Of a stretch of 64,000 nt of DNA, positions 8,701 through 16,124 are shown piece by piece. This stretch comes from Dasania sp. GY-MA-18. Lineage in GTDB: Bacteria > Pseudomonadota > Gammaproteobacteria > Pseudomonadales > Dasaniaceae. The notes below the pieces were generated by a model. That model did not search any database. It was not told the origin of the DNA and worked only from the letters and a program-made list of their open reading frames with translations. The DNA lies in contig NZ_JANHAP010000001.1 in the NCBI RefSeq assembly GCF_024734385.1, forward strand, positions 186,001 through 250,000. Reading direction: 5' to 3'. The position numbers and the translations under genes are program-made. Within the stretch, counting starts at the first letter, position 1; every line of letters starts with the position of its first letter.

Positions 8701-9998
8701 ACATTGATAATAAGCTGTGACAGTTGGTTAGAAATTTCGGTTATAAAGCTCTCTTCATAAGGGTGCCAACAATATGCACTGTCTTGCTTGGCTAAGGCAA
8801 TAACTGCCACGATATCTCCAGCCACGTATACACCGGTCTCTAGCACCGAACAAATAGTATTATCTTTGCTATTTTTAAAAATACTTTGGCATACATGCTT
8901 AGGGTTTTCAGAACCTGATCCTGAATGCCTAGTAATCAATTCACTAGCATGCCTTAAGGCCAATACGCTATTTACATCAACTTGATCAACAGCTATATAA
9001 CGCTGTTCTTTAATGGCGTAATGTGAATAAAGAGAAAAATTATTGTCACCCTGCTCTTTAACCCAATAGCTAACTGTATCGACATTAAAATAGTCAGCCA
9101 CAGCAGCCATTAAATGCTGCAAGGCTTCAGCATAATAGCCCTGCCTAAATGACGCTTGATTCACCAACTGCATAATCAAGCTTTGCTGCTGCTTATCTCT
9201 TTGTTTTTGTAGTTCAAAATCTTCGGTTAACTGTCTATAGCGCTCATTTCTTAGCAGCTCTGTAATAATGCCAGCAACATGGCTATGAAAAGTGATTTCA
9301 TCGCTAGACCAGGTATGGGAAACCTTGCAGTGCTCGCTACTTACCAAACCAATGATCTCGCCATCTAAAGTAATAGGGCTGTCTAGGGTGGAGGTAATAC
9401 CATAACGCCTTATTTCCTCCGCAAACTCGTGTTTATCTAACTGAATATTGGTATCACCTTGTTCAACTAATACCCTGGATCTTAATAATTCATCAAAAAA
9501 ATCGGGATAATCTTGCTTGCGATAGTTATCTTCAAGATCGTGCTTATTCTTACTCAAGTTATATTCATCTTGTGCAATCAACAGATCCTTTTCTTGGTTA
9601 AAAAACCACACACCATTGTGCTCAGTAGCTAACACTTCTGCTAAAGCTTCGGTGATTAAAGGTATACCTTGCTGAGTATTGCCAGATTTAATATCAGGGT
9701 GTTGGCTTAAGCGTTTGAGCACTTCGGATTGCTGCTTTTCTCGTTGCTGCTGCTTGCGCTTGGGGCTATCAGAAAGATTAAACTCTAGGTCTAGGGCATG
9801 TATGACTTGTAACACCTTGCCCATCTCTACGGTGGACTTACCGTTTTCCAGCTCAGATAAAAATCGCGTCCCCACACCACAAAGCTGCGACACTTCGGCC
9901 TGGGTCAGTTTTTTAGCTTTGCGAAAAGCTTGAATTTTGGCTCCAAACTCACTAAAAAATTGATCACTCTCTACAATGACGGAGCTAGATACTTTCAT
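5712..9998 (-). CDS. HipB-like HTH / 5xGAF / 2xPAS / GGDEF diguanylate cyclase
   Basis: A cytoplasmic 1428-residue protein with no membrane segment. Residues ~15-70 are an XRE helix-turn-helix of the HipB/Y4mF type (RKAKKLTQAEVSQLCGVGTR, SELENGKSTV). Five GAF-like domains follow at about 95-255, 270-440, 455-625, 645-800 and 815-985; four share the pattern of a GVW.. start and a late D.I...G...GL...EH segment. Two PAS domains (~990-1245) precede a GGDEF domain (~1255-1420) with an intact RLGGDEF, so c-di-GMP synthesis is likely. The residue where an RxxD inhibitory site would begin is Gly. There is no EAL domain. A DNA-binding domain on a diguanylate cyclase is rare. A palindrome lies in its promoter. 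No clear Shine-Dalgarno precedes 9998. Confidence 0.88.
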   Translation of the reverse strand: MKVSSSVIVESDQFFSEFGAKIQAFRKAKKLTQAEVSQLCGVGTRFLSELENGKSTVEMGKVLQVIHALDLEFNLSDSPKRKQQQREKQQSEVLKRLSQHPDIKSGNTQQGIPLITEALAEVLATEHNGVWFFNQEKDLLIAQDEYNLSKNKHDLEDNYRKQDYPDFFDELLRSRVLVEQGDTNIQLDKHEFAEEIRRYGITSTLDSPITLDGEIIGLVSSEHCKVSHTWSSDEITFHSHVAGIITELLRNERYRQLTEDFELQKQRDKQQQSLIMQLVNQASFRQGYYAEALQHLMAAVADYFNVDTVSYWVKEQGDNNFSLYSHYAIKEQRYIAVDQVDVNSVLALRHASELITRHSGSGSENPKHVCQSIFKNSKDNTICSVLETGVYVAGDIVAVIALAKQDSAYCWHPYEESFITEISNQLSQLIINVKLKENERRANEKLIYASNLQRVVSDLSIDSRIVDASKFDEAVRYINEVVATALSLEGCGVWLIGDKSEILHNVDYYQRSENRHYIDDSYSREQYPCFFEAIEKEKTVAADDARNDKRTFEFLEKEQLVYGISSSMDSAIRLQGKTAGILNVEHYGEIRHWTVDEIAFHGAVADIIGFMLVNRDYRQRELEERQRLEQEAKRISRLQMQNTIITDIAVSKTLADGDVSEVIKAVCEKAVSVLQCQRSEIWWLAENDDDVINIAQGYDVERQYYDTDRSYCLKDSQGYYDLLTSGRQIVFDNSDRHAKDKKYFSEILEDKSVLAGIDVAIRVRGETVGLLSVEHCKTDRIWQEDEIAFVFSLSDQITQALMNKESIEEDAKIQQSRERLSKNQEVIVKLATHEDVINGNLQNVADLITRQAAIQLNIYNTGIWMFDYEAKRAWLLSSYVLEGDYYEEDLQQFSHGADFNDEFYTELRRRRTVAIEDTLNDPLAKSFSELFYIPENISSSLESAIRVQGKMVGAINLDHRGDTRQWTNEEIAMCGGLADVMAHAIMNNERKNSQQRYKELAEKREEMDAIINGSRFVVVEWGEGDNSPIDFVSDNICQFGYLPEDFYEDKNLYRKIINPEDYQYNLDIINSVEELRGDDEYTIEYRIITKTGEWRWIEERTKIYRDTQGEVSHYHGVLCDITERKESAHKLLMLSNAVEHSASGVFIVDNKMLVEYVNPTLTNMTGYAEQELLGTEIYKIKVTDRTLANLSLMFEAVEQQQSWHGELEICSKSGDKVWGLISMSPIRDDMGKLTHYVAVCEDITEHKNHQSQMEQLAYYDTLTGLENRRLFKDNLTHLLVSSIENNNSFALLFLDLDRFKMINDTLGHDAGDQLLVNVSERLLSCIGADDSVARLGGDEFTIILGNTQAKEEGSVAAVATRIIEQLSKPMVLSGEEVAVTVSIGITQYPGGGKDVSELMKNADIAMYKAKSLGRNTFQFYNPDLKPQA

Positions 9999-10301
9999 AA
10001 AATGGCGACTCTAAAACTAAACAATGTGGCGCTAAGGGCTACTTTCCCGTACGGGATAATTCTCAGTGTAGCAGTATAAAACCACCCTGCAGCCCCTAAC
10101 CCGCAAAGAATCGGAATATAAACGCGTCAAAATACTCAAGTATGTTATTAAAATATCTCATAGCGACCACAACTCGCCGCCTATAGCGCTATTGACTAGC
10201 CTTAGCCTGTGGCTACTGCAGTAGCCTCAAACTCTGATTGCAATAAACACTGTGGCAAGGCAAGCTTTGTTAACCGCTTAAACATCAACCGGGTGCAAAC
10301 C
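9999..10301. other. Intergenic region between divergent genes
   Basis: About 300 bases separate the HipB-GGDEF gene from the ybgA-like gene. Apart from the palindrome at 10043-10058, nothing else with convincing dyad symmetry or coding character was seen. An in-frame extension of the ybgA-like frame back to 10209 exists, but it lacks family similarity and is treated as noncoding. Confidence 0.4.
10043..10058. promoter_or_regulatory. Palindromic operator candidate upstream of the HipB-GGDEF gene
   Basis: The core TCCCGTACGGGA (10045-10056) is a perfect 12-base palindrome within TTTCCCGTACGGGATA, 47 bases before the gene start at 9998. E. coli HipB operators have TATCC and GGATA arms around eight bases; here the right arm is exact, the left has one change and the spacing is six. 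This is a plausible autoregulatory site. Confidence 0.5.
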
Positions 10302-11261
10302 ATGAGCGATATCAGTACCACTATTCAGGTCGGCCTAAGCGCATGCCTAGCCGGGCAAGAGGTGCGCTATAACGGCGGCCACAGCCAATCTAAATTATGT
10401 TTGCACACCCTGGCTCAGTATTTTGAATTCAAAACTTTTTGCCCCGAAGTCGCAGCGGGCTTTGGTACGCCCAGACCCACCATGCGGCTCACCGGTGACC
10501 CAGCCAATCCACGGCTGCAATTTAGTGACGATAGTCAGCAAGACCTCACCCAGCAGCTCAACCAGGGGTTTAGCGATAAGTTAGCGCAATTTAAAGATTT
10601 TGATGGCTATATCTTGATGAAGAACTCCCCCAGTTGCGGCCTAGAGCGCATCAAAATCTATCAAGCAAATGGCTACCCTCATAAGCAGCGTGGCCAAGGC
10701 CTGTTTACTGCCGCCCTGATCAAACGCTACCCCCTACTACCGGTAGAAGAAGAGGGCCGCTTGCATGACCCCCACTTAAAAGAAAATTTTATTTTACGGG
10801 TATACGCCCATCATTATTTTAAGCAAGAGGTACTGTCAGCCCCCGACCATCACGCCCTAATCCAGTTTCACAGCCGCTACAAATATATACTCATGGCCCA
10901 CAACCAAGAGCTATACCGAGAGTTAGGACGCATACTATCCAACGCTCAAGAAAGCGAAATCAACGCGCTCAGCCAGCAATACCTTAAGCTGTTTATGCAG
11001 GCACTCAGCAAGCCGGCCAGCCACAAAAATCACAGCAACACCTTATTACATATACTGGGTTATTTAAAAAAGACGGTTCCCTCAGAGGCCAGGCAAAATA
11101 TTGCTGAAGTCATACACAAGTACCGCCAAAATCAGCTGCCGCTTAGCACCCCCATTACCCTGCTCAAACATTACATAGAGCAATATGGTACTGACTATAT
11201 AAAAAGCCAGCGCTACTTTGAGCCCTACCCCGAGGCCCTGTGCCTGGCCAACCACTTATAA
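10302..11261 (+). CDS. DUF523/DUF1722 protein (YbgA-like)
   Basis: Two-domain protein, about 319 residues. The N-terminal DUF523 domain (1-~150) has the VGLSACLAGQEVRYNG opening and the MKNSPSCGLERIK motif, whose conserved cysteines suggest metal or sulfur chemistry. The C-terminal DUF1722 domain (~185-310) contains FHSRYKYILMAHN and the TLLKHYIEQ end. The combination is often found beside photolyase genes, as ybgA-phr in E. coli, and here photolyase begins 19 bases downstream. Start 10302 is chosen because similarity to DUF523 begins just after it, though the Shine-Dalgarno is weak. Biochemical function unknown; a role linked to light or DNA damage is inferred from context. Confidence 0.8.
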   Translation: MSDISTTIQVGLSACLAGQEVRYNGGHSQSKLCLHTLAQYFEFKTFCPEVAAGFGTPRPTMRLTGDPANPRLQFSDDSQQDLTQQLNQGFSDKLAQFKDFDGYILMKNSPSCGLERIKIYQANGYPHKQRGQGLFTAALIKRYPLLPVEEEGRLHDPHLKENFILRVYAHHYFKQEVLSAPDHHALIQFHSRYKYILMAHNQELYRELGRILSNAQESEINALSQQYLKLFMQALSKPASHKNHSNTLLHILGYLKKTVPSEARQNIAEVIHKYRQNQLPLSTPITLLKHYIEQYGTDYIKSQRYFEPYPEALCLANHL

Positions 11262-11279
11262 AAAAATACTGGATATTCA

Positions 11280-12692
11280 ATGCCACAAGCTCTAATCATC
11301 CATTGGTTCAGGCAGGATTTACGCCTAGCCGACAACCCTGCACTTGTTCACGCCGCGCAACTTGGCCAGGTGCTGCCTATATACATACTCGATGATGAAA
11401 ACGCAGCTGCCCAGCGCATAGCAGGGGCTGGCCGCTGCTGGCTGCACCACAGCCTCAACGCACTCAACCACAGCCTGCAAGGGCAGTTGCGGGTATATCG
11501 CGGTGATGCCAAAACCATTCTCAAGCAACTCTGTGATCAACATAAGGTAACAGCCGTATGTTGGAACCGCTGCTACGAACCCTGGCGCATAGGCCGCGAC
11601 CAAGCCATTAAACAATCGTTACAAGCTGCGGACATAGCCTGCCACAGTTTTAACGGCTCATTATTATGGGAGCCATGGCAGGTGCTAAAAGCCGATGCCA
11701 CCCCCTACAAAGTGTTTACGCCCTTTTACAAAAATGCCCGCCTAAACGGCCCCACTATACGTCAGCCCCTAGCAGCGCCCAAAGCACTCAAGCTGGCTAA
11801 AGGTAAATACAACGCCATCAGCATTCAGCAACTCAATTTATTGCCCGCCCACAGCTGGCATCAAGAGCTGCTCAAACATTGGCATATAGGTGAGGCCGCC
11901 GCACAAAAAACTCTGCAGCAATTTATTACTCAGGGTTTGGACGGCTATAAAGAGGGTAGAAACTTCCCCGCCCAAGCGCATGTGTCACGGCTATCGCCGC
12001 ATTTGCACTGGGGCGAAATCTCGCCACAACAAGCCTGGCATTACAGCCAATTAGCGGGGGACAACGAAGACATAGCCCATTTTCACAATGAGCTGGCCTG
12101 GCGCGATTTTTCCTATGGCCTGCTTTATCACTTCCCCGAATTACCGCAGCGCAACTGGCAAAGCAAATTTGACCATTTTGCCTGGCAGCATGACAGCCAA
12201 TTACTTAAAGCTTGGCAACAGGGCCAAACCGGCTACCCCATTATTGATGCCGGCATGCGCGAGCTATGGCAAACCGGCTATATGCACAACCGCGTGCGCA
12301 TGCTGGTGGGCTCATTTTTGGTTAAAAATCTGCTGATAGACTGGCGTCATGGCGAACAATGGTTTTGGCAAACCTTGGTGGATGCCGACCTAGCCAATAA
12401 CAGTGCCAGTTGGCAATGGGTAGCAGGCTGCGGTGCCGATGCGGCCCCCTACTTTCGTATTTTTAACCCGGTGACACAGGGTGAAAAATTTGATGGCGAC
12501 GGCAGCTACACCCGCCGCTTTGTACCCGAACTAGCCGCGCTACCCAATAAATACCTGCACAAACCCTGGCAGGCTCCCTTAGAGATACAACAACAGGCCG
12601 GGGTAAAACTCGGTGAAAATTACCCTCAACCTATAGTCGATTTAAAGCTTTCCCGCGAAAGAGCCTTGGCTAGCCTAAAAGCCCTGCCCTAA
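11280..12692 (+). CDS. phrB: Deoxyribodipyrimidine photo-lyase (CPD photolyase)
   Basis: Light-driven repair of cyclobutane pyrimidine dimers in DNA. At 470 residues it matches class I CPD photolyases. The N-terminal antenna domain starts LIIHWFRQDLRLADNPAL. The FAD-binding helical domain contains GRNFPAQAHVSRLSPHLHWGE, ELAWRDF, the GMRELWQTGYMHNRVRM segment and WQWVAGCGADAAPYFRIFNP. Trp residues for electron transfer are present. It is co-transcribed with the upstream DUF523/DUF1722 gene. A cryptochrome-DASH assignment is less likely, since the sequence and gene pairing follow the E. coli type. Confidence 0.93.
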   Translation: MPQALIIHWFRQDLRLADNPALVHAAQLGQVLPIYILDDENAAAQRIAGAGRCWLHHSLNALNHSLQGQLRVYRGDAKTILKQLCDQHKVTAVCWNRCYEPWRIGRDQAIKQSLQAADIACHSFNGSLLWEPWQVLKADATPYKVFTPFYKNARLNGPTIRQPLAAPKALKLAKGKYNAISIQQLNLLPAHSWHQELLKHWHIGEAAAQKTLQQFITQGLDGYKEGRNFPAQAHVSRLSPHLHWGEISPQQAWHYSQLAGDNEDIAHFHNELAWRDFSYGLLYHFPELPQRNWQSKFDHFAWQHDSQLLKAWQQGQTGYPIIDAGMRELWQTGYMHNRVRMLVGSFLVKNLLIDWRHGEQWFWQTLVDADLANNSASWQWVAGCGADAAPYFRIFNPVTQGEKFDGDGSYTRRFVPELAALPNKYLHKPWQAPLEIQQQAGVKLGENYPQPIVDLKLSRERALASLKALP

Positions 12693-13198
12693 AGCCAGCT
12701 TTAAGCCCCCCCTTTTCTGCTCAAAAAACAAGCAAACCTAAACATGGGAAACTGCACGTTTCCCTTAAAAAGTCACAAAAACAACCATTTTTGCAGTCTT
12801 TTTTTATCATGATTTCAGCCCTACTGTTTCCAAACAGCTATTAATAGTGTGACTTTTTACTGCTTACGCCCACAAAAAACTCCCTGCACCTAGGTCGCAA
12901 TAGCCCTTTTGTTGTATTTTTCGGTTAATTTTCAACCAAAGCATGGCAACAATCACTATTCATATAATAAATAACGAACATTTGCATAAATTATAATGCT
13001 GTGTAATATCTGCTGCACTGTATTTTCGGGGAATCAATAAAACGCAATATAAACCCGTTGTTTTTTGCTGGGGACAATAGCCCTGCTTTTTTCTGCTAGA
13101 GTCGGTTCAGCTTAAATCAGGCAGTATAAAAAAAGATCAGCCCACCAAACTCTGGCTGGGCCATCCATAACAATTAAAAAAGAATTAAGGACAACTAC
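12693..13198. other. 506-base intergenic region with dyads, upstream of the malyl-CoA lyase gene
   Basis: AT-rich and noncoding in all frames as far as I can see. It holds GGGAAAC-TGCAC-GTTTCCC (12746-12764), a second dyad CTGTTT-CC-AAACAG (12824-12837), and a 10-base inverted repeat, AAAAAGTCAC at 12767-12776 and GTGACTTTTT at 12849-12858. The first hairpin could end phrB transcription but has no T-run. The group may be the control region for the downstream operon. Confidence 0.45.
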
Positions 13199-14158
13199 AT
13201 GGCTGTTAAAAATAGATTACACCGCAGTGAACTTGCCGTACCGGGTAGTAACCTACGCATGCTGGAAAAAGCACCTAGCTCCGGTGCCGATGTGGTATTT
13301 CTCGATTTAGAGGATGCCGTGGCCCCCGACGACAAAGAGCAGGCTCGCATTAACGTCATTAACGCCCTCAATAATTACGACTGGTCAAAATGCGCCGTAT
13401 CGGTACGCATAAACGGCCTGGACACTCACTACATGTACCGCGACCTAGTAGACGTAATGGAACAGGCCGGTGACAAGCTAGATACCATTTTAATCCCCAA
13501 GGTAGGCTCAGCCGCCGATGTGCACCTAGTAGCCACCCTGATGGAACAAATAGAAGCCGCCATGGGCTACCAACAGGTCAACATCCATGTGCTAATAGAA
13601 ACCGCCCAAGGCATGTACAACGTGGACGAAATCGCCGCCGCCTGCCCACAGCGCATGGAAGCCATGGTATTTGGCGTAGCCGATTACGCCGCTTCTATAC
13701 GCGCCCGCACCACCCAAATAGGCGGTGCCAATGCTAACTACCAAGTGCTCTCGGGCGAGCCCAACGACCCCAACCGCCAATACTTTTGGGGCGATCCTTG
13801 GCACTACGCTATTTCACGCATGGTAGTGGCCTGCCGTGCCAATGGCTTGCGCCCCATAGATGGCCCCTTTGGCGCTATAGACGACCCCGATGCCTTTAGA
13901 GCCGCCGCCCATGCCGCAGCCGCCCTAGGGGTAGAAGGCAAATGGGCTATACACCCCTCACAAATCGAATTAGCTAACGAAATCTATACCCCCAGCGACG
14001 CCGAGCTAACCCGCGCCACCCGCATTTTAGAAATGATGGAAGAAGCCGCTCGTGAGGGCAAAGGTGCCGTCACCCTGGATGGTCGCTTAATCGATGCCGC
14101 CTCCATACGCCAGGCCGAAGTGGTGGTGGCACAGCACCAGCAAATAGCTAATCGCTAA
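13199..14158 (+). CDS. mcl1: L-malyl-CoA/beta-methylmalyl-CoA lyase (HpcH/HpaI family CoA ester lyase)
   Basis: Predicted to cleave or form malyl-CoA, beta-methylmalyl-CoA or citramalyl-CoA, yielding acetyl- or propionyl-CoA and glyoxylate or pyruvate. The 319 residues fit the CitE-like TIM barrel: VFLDLEDAVAPDDK near residues 34-47 (metal and substrate binding), SVRINGLDT, ILIPKVG, VLIETAQG with the metal-binding Glu, and KWAIHPSQI. The pattern follows Rhodobacter Mcl1 closely over the whole length, including the IDGPFG segment and the C-terminal ASIRQAEVVV. AAGGA precedes the start. A family III CoA transferase follows, suggesting C5-dicarboxylate (mesaconate, itaconate or citramalate) use. 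Exact substrate is inferred. Confidence 0.78.
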   Translation: MAVKNRLHRSELAVPGSNLRMLEKAPSSGADVVFLDLEDAVAPDDKEQARINVINALNNYDWSKCAVSVRINGLDTHYMYRDLVDVMEQAGDKLDTILIPKVGSAADVHLVATLMEQIEAAMGYQQVNIHVLIETAQGMYNVDEIAAACPQRMEAMVFGVADYAASIRARTTQIGGANANYQVLSGEPNDPNRQYFWGDPWHYAISRMVVACRANGLRPIDGPFGAIDDPDAFRAAAHAAAALGVEGKWAIHPSQIELANEIYTPSDAELTRATRILEMMEEAAREGKGAVTLDGRLIDAASIRQAEVVVAQHQQIANR

Positions 14159-14241
14159 CACGCAGTAGCGTACTCGCCCAAATAATAAGTGACAAAGCTT
14201 GCCCCCCGCACTTTGTCACACACAACAAAGGGAGATACACC

Positions 14242-15510
14242 ATGTGTCGTTCCAAAACAGAGCTGGATGCCTTTATCGCCTCCCAGCGCTTATCGAATTG
14301 CTTTGAAGGCTTACCCCTACAAGGCAAACGGGTACTGGATATGTCTACCGTGATTGCAGCCCCCTACGCTGCCGCACTGTTAGGCGATGCCGGTGCCGAA
14401 GTATTAAAAATTGAAAACCCCAAAGCCCCCGATGGCCTACGCAGTTGGGGCACCATTAAAGAAAACGGCATAGAGCCCTATTACGCCGTAATCGGACGCA
14501 ACAAATTGCCGGTAACCGTGAACTTAAAAAACGAACACGGCAAGGCGCTATTTTTAGATTTGGTTAAGCAATCCGACGTGCTCATAGAAAATATGCGTGT
14601 AGGGGTAATGGAGCGCCTAGGCTTAACCCAGCAGGAATTGTTAGCAGTAAATCCTGGGCTAATCATCGCTAAAGTATCTGGCTACGGAACCAGCGGCCCC
14701 AACGCCGAACAACCCGGCTTTGGCACCTTAGCCGAAGCCTATAGCGGCTTTACCTATTTAAACGGCCACGCCGAAAGCGGCCCCACTAGCCCACCTAATG
14801 CGCTAGCGGATTTAACCACCGGCGTACATTTAGCCTTTGCTGTGAGCTTGGCATTGGCCAATCAAGAGCGTGGTGTTAAAGGCGGGCAGTTGATTGATAT
14901 TTCCTTGTACGAACCCTTGCTGGGCTATTTGGGCGGCGAGTTTTTACATTACAAACTAACTGGCGAAAACCCTGAACCCATAGGCAACGAGTTACGTGCC
15001 GCCTCGCCACGCAATAACTACCAAACCAAAGATGGCAAGTGGATAGCGCTATCCTGTTCCTCACAAAAACCTTGGGAGAAATTAGCCCAGGTTATGGGCC
15101 ATGACAATTTAATTAAAGACCCGCGTTTCCTCACCAATAACGAGCGCATAGAGCCCGCCAACCGCAAAGCACTTAATGGCATTATTCAAGACTGGCTAAA
15201 AAACCACACCAAAGCCGAAGCCCTAGAAATATGCCGCCGCGAAAATATTACCGCCGGCCCTATTATGGCAATGAGGGATATAGATGTGGATGAGCATATG
15301 CAACAGCGTGAATCTTTTATTACCCTAGAAGATCCCGCTACCGGTATAGCATTAAAATTCCCCAATGTACCGTTTCGCCTAACCGGCCAACCTACCCGTA
15401 TACGTTTTCCCGGCCTACCTCATGGCTCGGCTAATGACACGGTTTATAAAGAGTTATTGGGTTACAACGAGGGGCAGATTAGCGAACTGAAAGCGATGGG
15501 GGCGATTTGA
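14242..15510 (+). CDS. CaiB/BaiF family CoA transferase (possible mesaconyl/citramalyl-CoA transferase)
   Basis: Family III CoA transferase of 422 residues. The opening GKRVLDMSTVIAAPYAA, the GDAGAEVLKIENP motif and the DVLIENMRVGVMERLGL segment are characteristic. The catalytic Asp is expected in NALADLTTGVHLA. These enzymes move CoA between dicarboxylic acids. Next to a malyl-CoA lyase homologue the best guess is a C5-dicarboxylate such as mesaconate, citramalate or itaconate, as in the mesaconyl-CoA C1-C4 transferase of the 3-hydroxypropionate bicycle. GGGAG precedes the ATG, 83 bases after the previous stop. A heptamer array begins two bases after its stop codon. Confidence 0.75.
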   Translation: MCRSKTELDAFIASQRLSNCFEGLPLQGKRVLDMSTVIAAPYAAALLGDAGAEVLKIENPKAPDGLRSWGTIKENGIEPYYAVIGRNKLPVTVNLKNEHGKALFLDLVKQSDVLIENMRVGVMERLGLTQQELLAVNPGLIIAKVSGYGTSGPNAEQPGFGTLAEAYSGFTYLNGHAESGPTSPPNALADLTTGVHLAFAVSLALANQERGVKGGQLIDISLYEPLLGYLGGEFLHYKLTGENPEPIGNELRAASPRNNYQTKDGKWIALSCSSQKPWEKLAQVMGHDNLIKDPRFLTNNERIEPANRKALNGIIQDWLKNHTKAEALEICRRENITAGPIMAMRDIDVDEHMQQRESFITLEDPATGIALKFPNVPFRLTGQPTRIRFPGLPHGSANDTVYKELLGYNEGQISELKAMGAI

Positions 15511-15511
15511 A

Positions 15512-15578
15512 TTTCTAGTTTCTAGTTTCTAGTTTCTAGTTTCTAGTTTCTAGTTTCTAGTTTCTAGTTTCTAGTTTC
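15512..15578. repeat. Heptamer tandem array (TTTCTAG)
   Basis: Nine perfect copies of TTTCTAG plus TTTC, 67 bases, starting two bases after the CoA-transferase stop codon. The unit contains CTAG and is related to the GCTAGTC array at 40916 and the TCTCTAG copies at 60892. Confidence 0.97.
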
Positions 15579-15609
15579 AGAAAATCATATCACCATCACT
15601 TTAAAAAGG

Positions 15610-16010
15610 TGTCACTCCGGCGAAAGCCGGAGTCTAATTACAATGCGTTAATTTAAATATTCGGATATTTCAACTGAATTAGATGCTGGCTCGTTGCCCC
15701 ACTAGTGTCCGGTTAAATTACTATTTCGGTCATGCCGGGCTTCGACCCGGCATCCACGGAAACTGAAATATCCTAGCAGTCTTTAGCGTGTGATTAGAAT
15801 GCGCTATCAAAATAGTCATTTTTTTAAAATCTGTATTAAATACATGCCACGAACTTTGTAATCCTATGGGTACCGGCTCAAGGCCGGCACGACAGCCTGA
15901 AAGTGAGTCATAAATCTAATCGACGTGCATTCTATTCCCTATTTATAGTATCAAATACATACCATTACGATTTTAACCGGACACTAGTGGGGTCGTTGCC
16001 CGGCATGACA
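15610..16010. repeat. Outer REP-like inverted-repeat element, split by an insertion
   Basis: If the 296-base insertion and one copy of its 6-base duplication are removed, the remaining ~100 bases have imperfect inverted ends: both arms, read inward, begin TGTCA, are rich in CCGG and end TCTAATT (left 15610-15639; right 15675-15696 joined to 15999-16010). The left arm holds a perfect hairpin, ACTCCGGC-GAAA-GCCGGAGT, at 15614-15633. It looks like an older small mobile or REP-type repeat. Confidence 0.6.
15697..15992. mobile_element. MITE-like element with 21-bp perfect terminal inverted repeats
   Basis: A 296-base non-coding element. The left end begins CCCCACTAGTGTCCGG (repeat 15697-15717), and the right end is its exact reverse complement (15972-15992) over 21 bases. 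It is flanked by a direct duplication TCGTTG (15691-15696 and 15993-15998). Inside are two GC-rich hairpins: ATGCCGGG/CCCGGCAT at 15732-15753 and CCGGC/GCCGG near 15873-15887. No transposase frame is present, so it would need to be moved in trans by a full-length relative. I cannot assign the IS family from sequence alone. Confidence 0.85.
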
Positions 16011-16044
16011 AGCAGATATTATGCGTAGTCTCCCTGTAAACAAA

Positions 16045-16064
16045 GCGGTTGGTTTCACAACCGC
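16045..16064 (-). terminator. Probable terminator for the FAA hydrolase gene
   Basis: Stem GCGGTTG / CAACCGC with a six-base loop, 61 bases beyond the minus-strand stop at 16125. Read on the minus strand the stem is followed by TTTGTTT. Confidence 0.55.
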
Positions 16065-16124
16065 CACCTTGCTTAGCATTAGTAAAAAACCAAAAACAAA
16101 ACTAACAACTTAAAGATTTAGCCC

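Noticed and set aside
5712-9998. HipB-like domain as part of a hipBA toxin-antitoxin system
   Set aside because: No HipA kinase is encoded nearby; the HTH is fused to a signalling protein.
10209-10301. N-terminal extension of the ybgA-like protein
   Set aside because: The added residues have no similarity to DUF523 and the conserved domain begins right after the ATG at 10302.
15512-15578. Heptamer arrays considered as CRISPR
   Set aside because: Units are seven bases, directly adjoining and without spacers; no cas genes in the window.
15732-15753. GC-rich hairpins inside the MITE as terminators or small RNAs
   Set aside because: No T-run and no gene ending beside them; they are better explained as parts of the mobile element.
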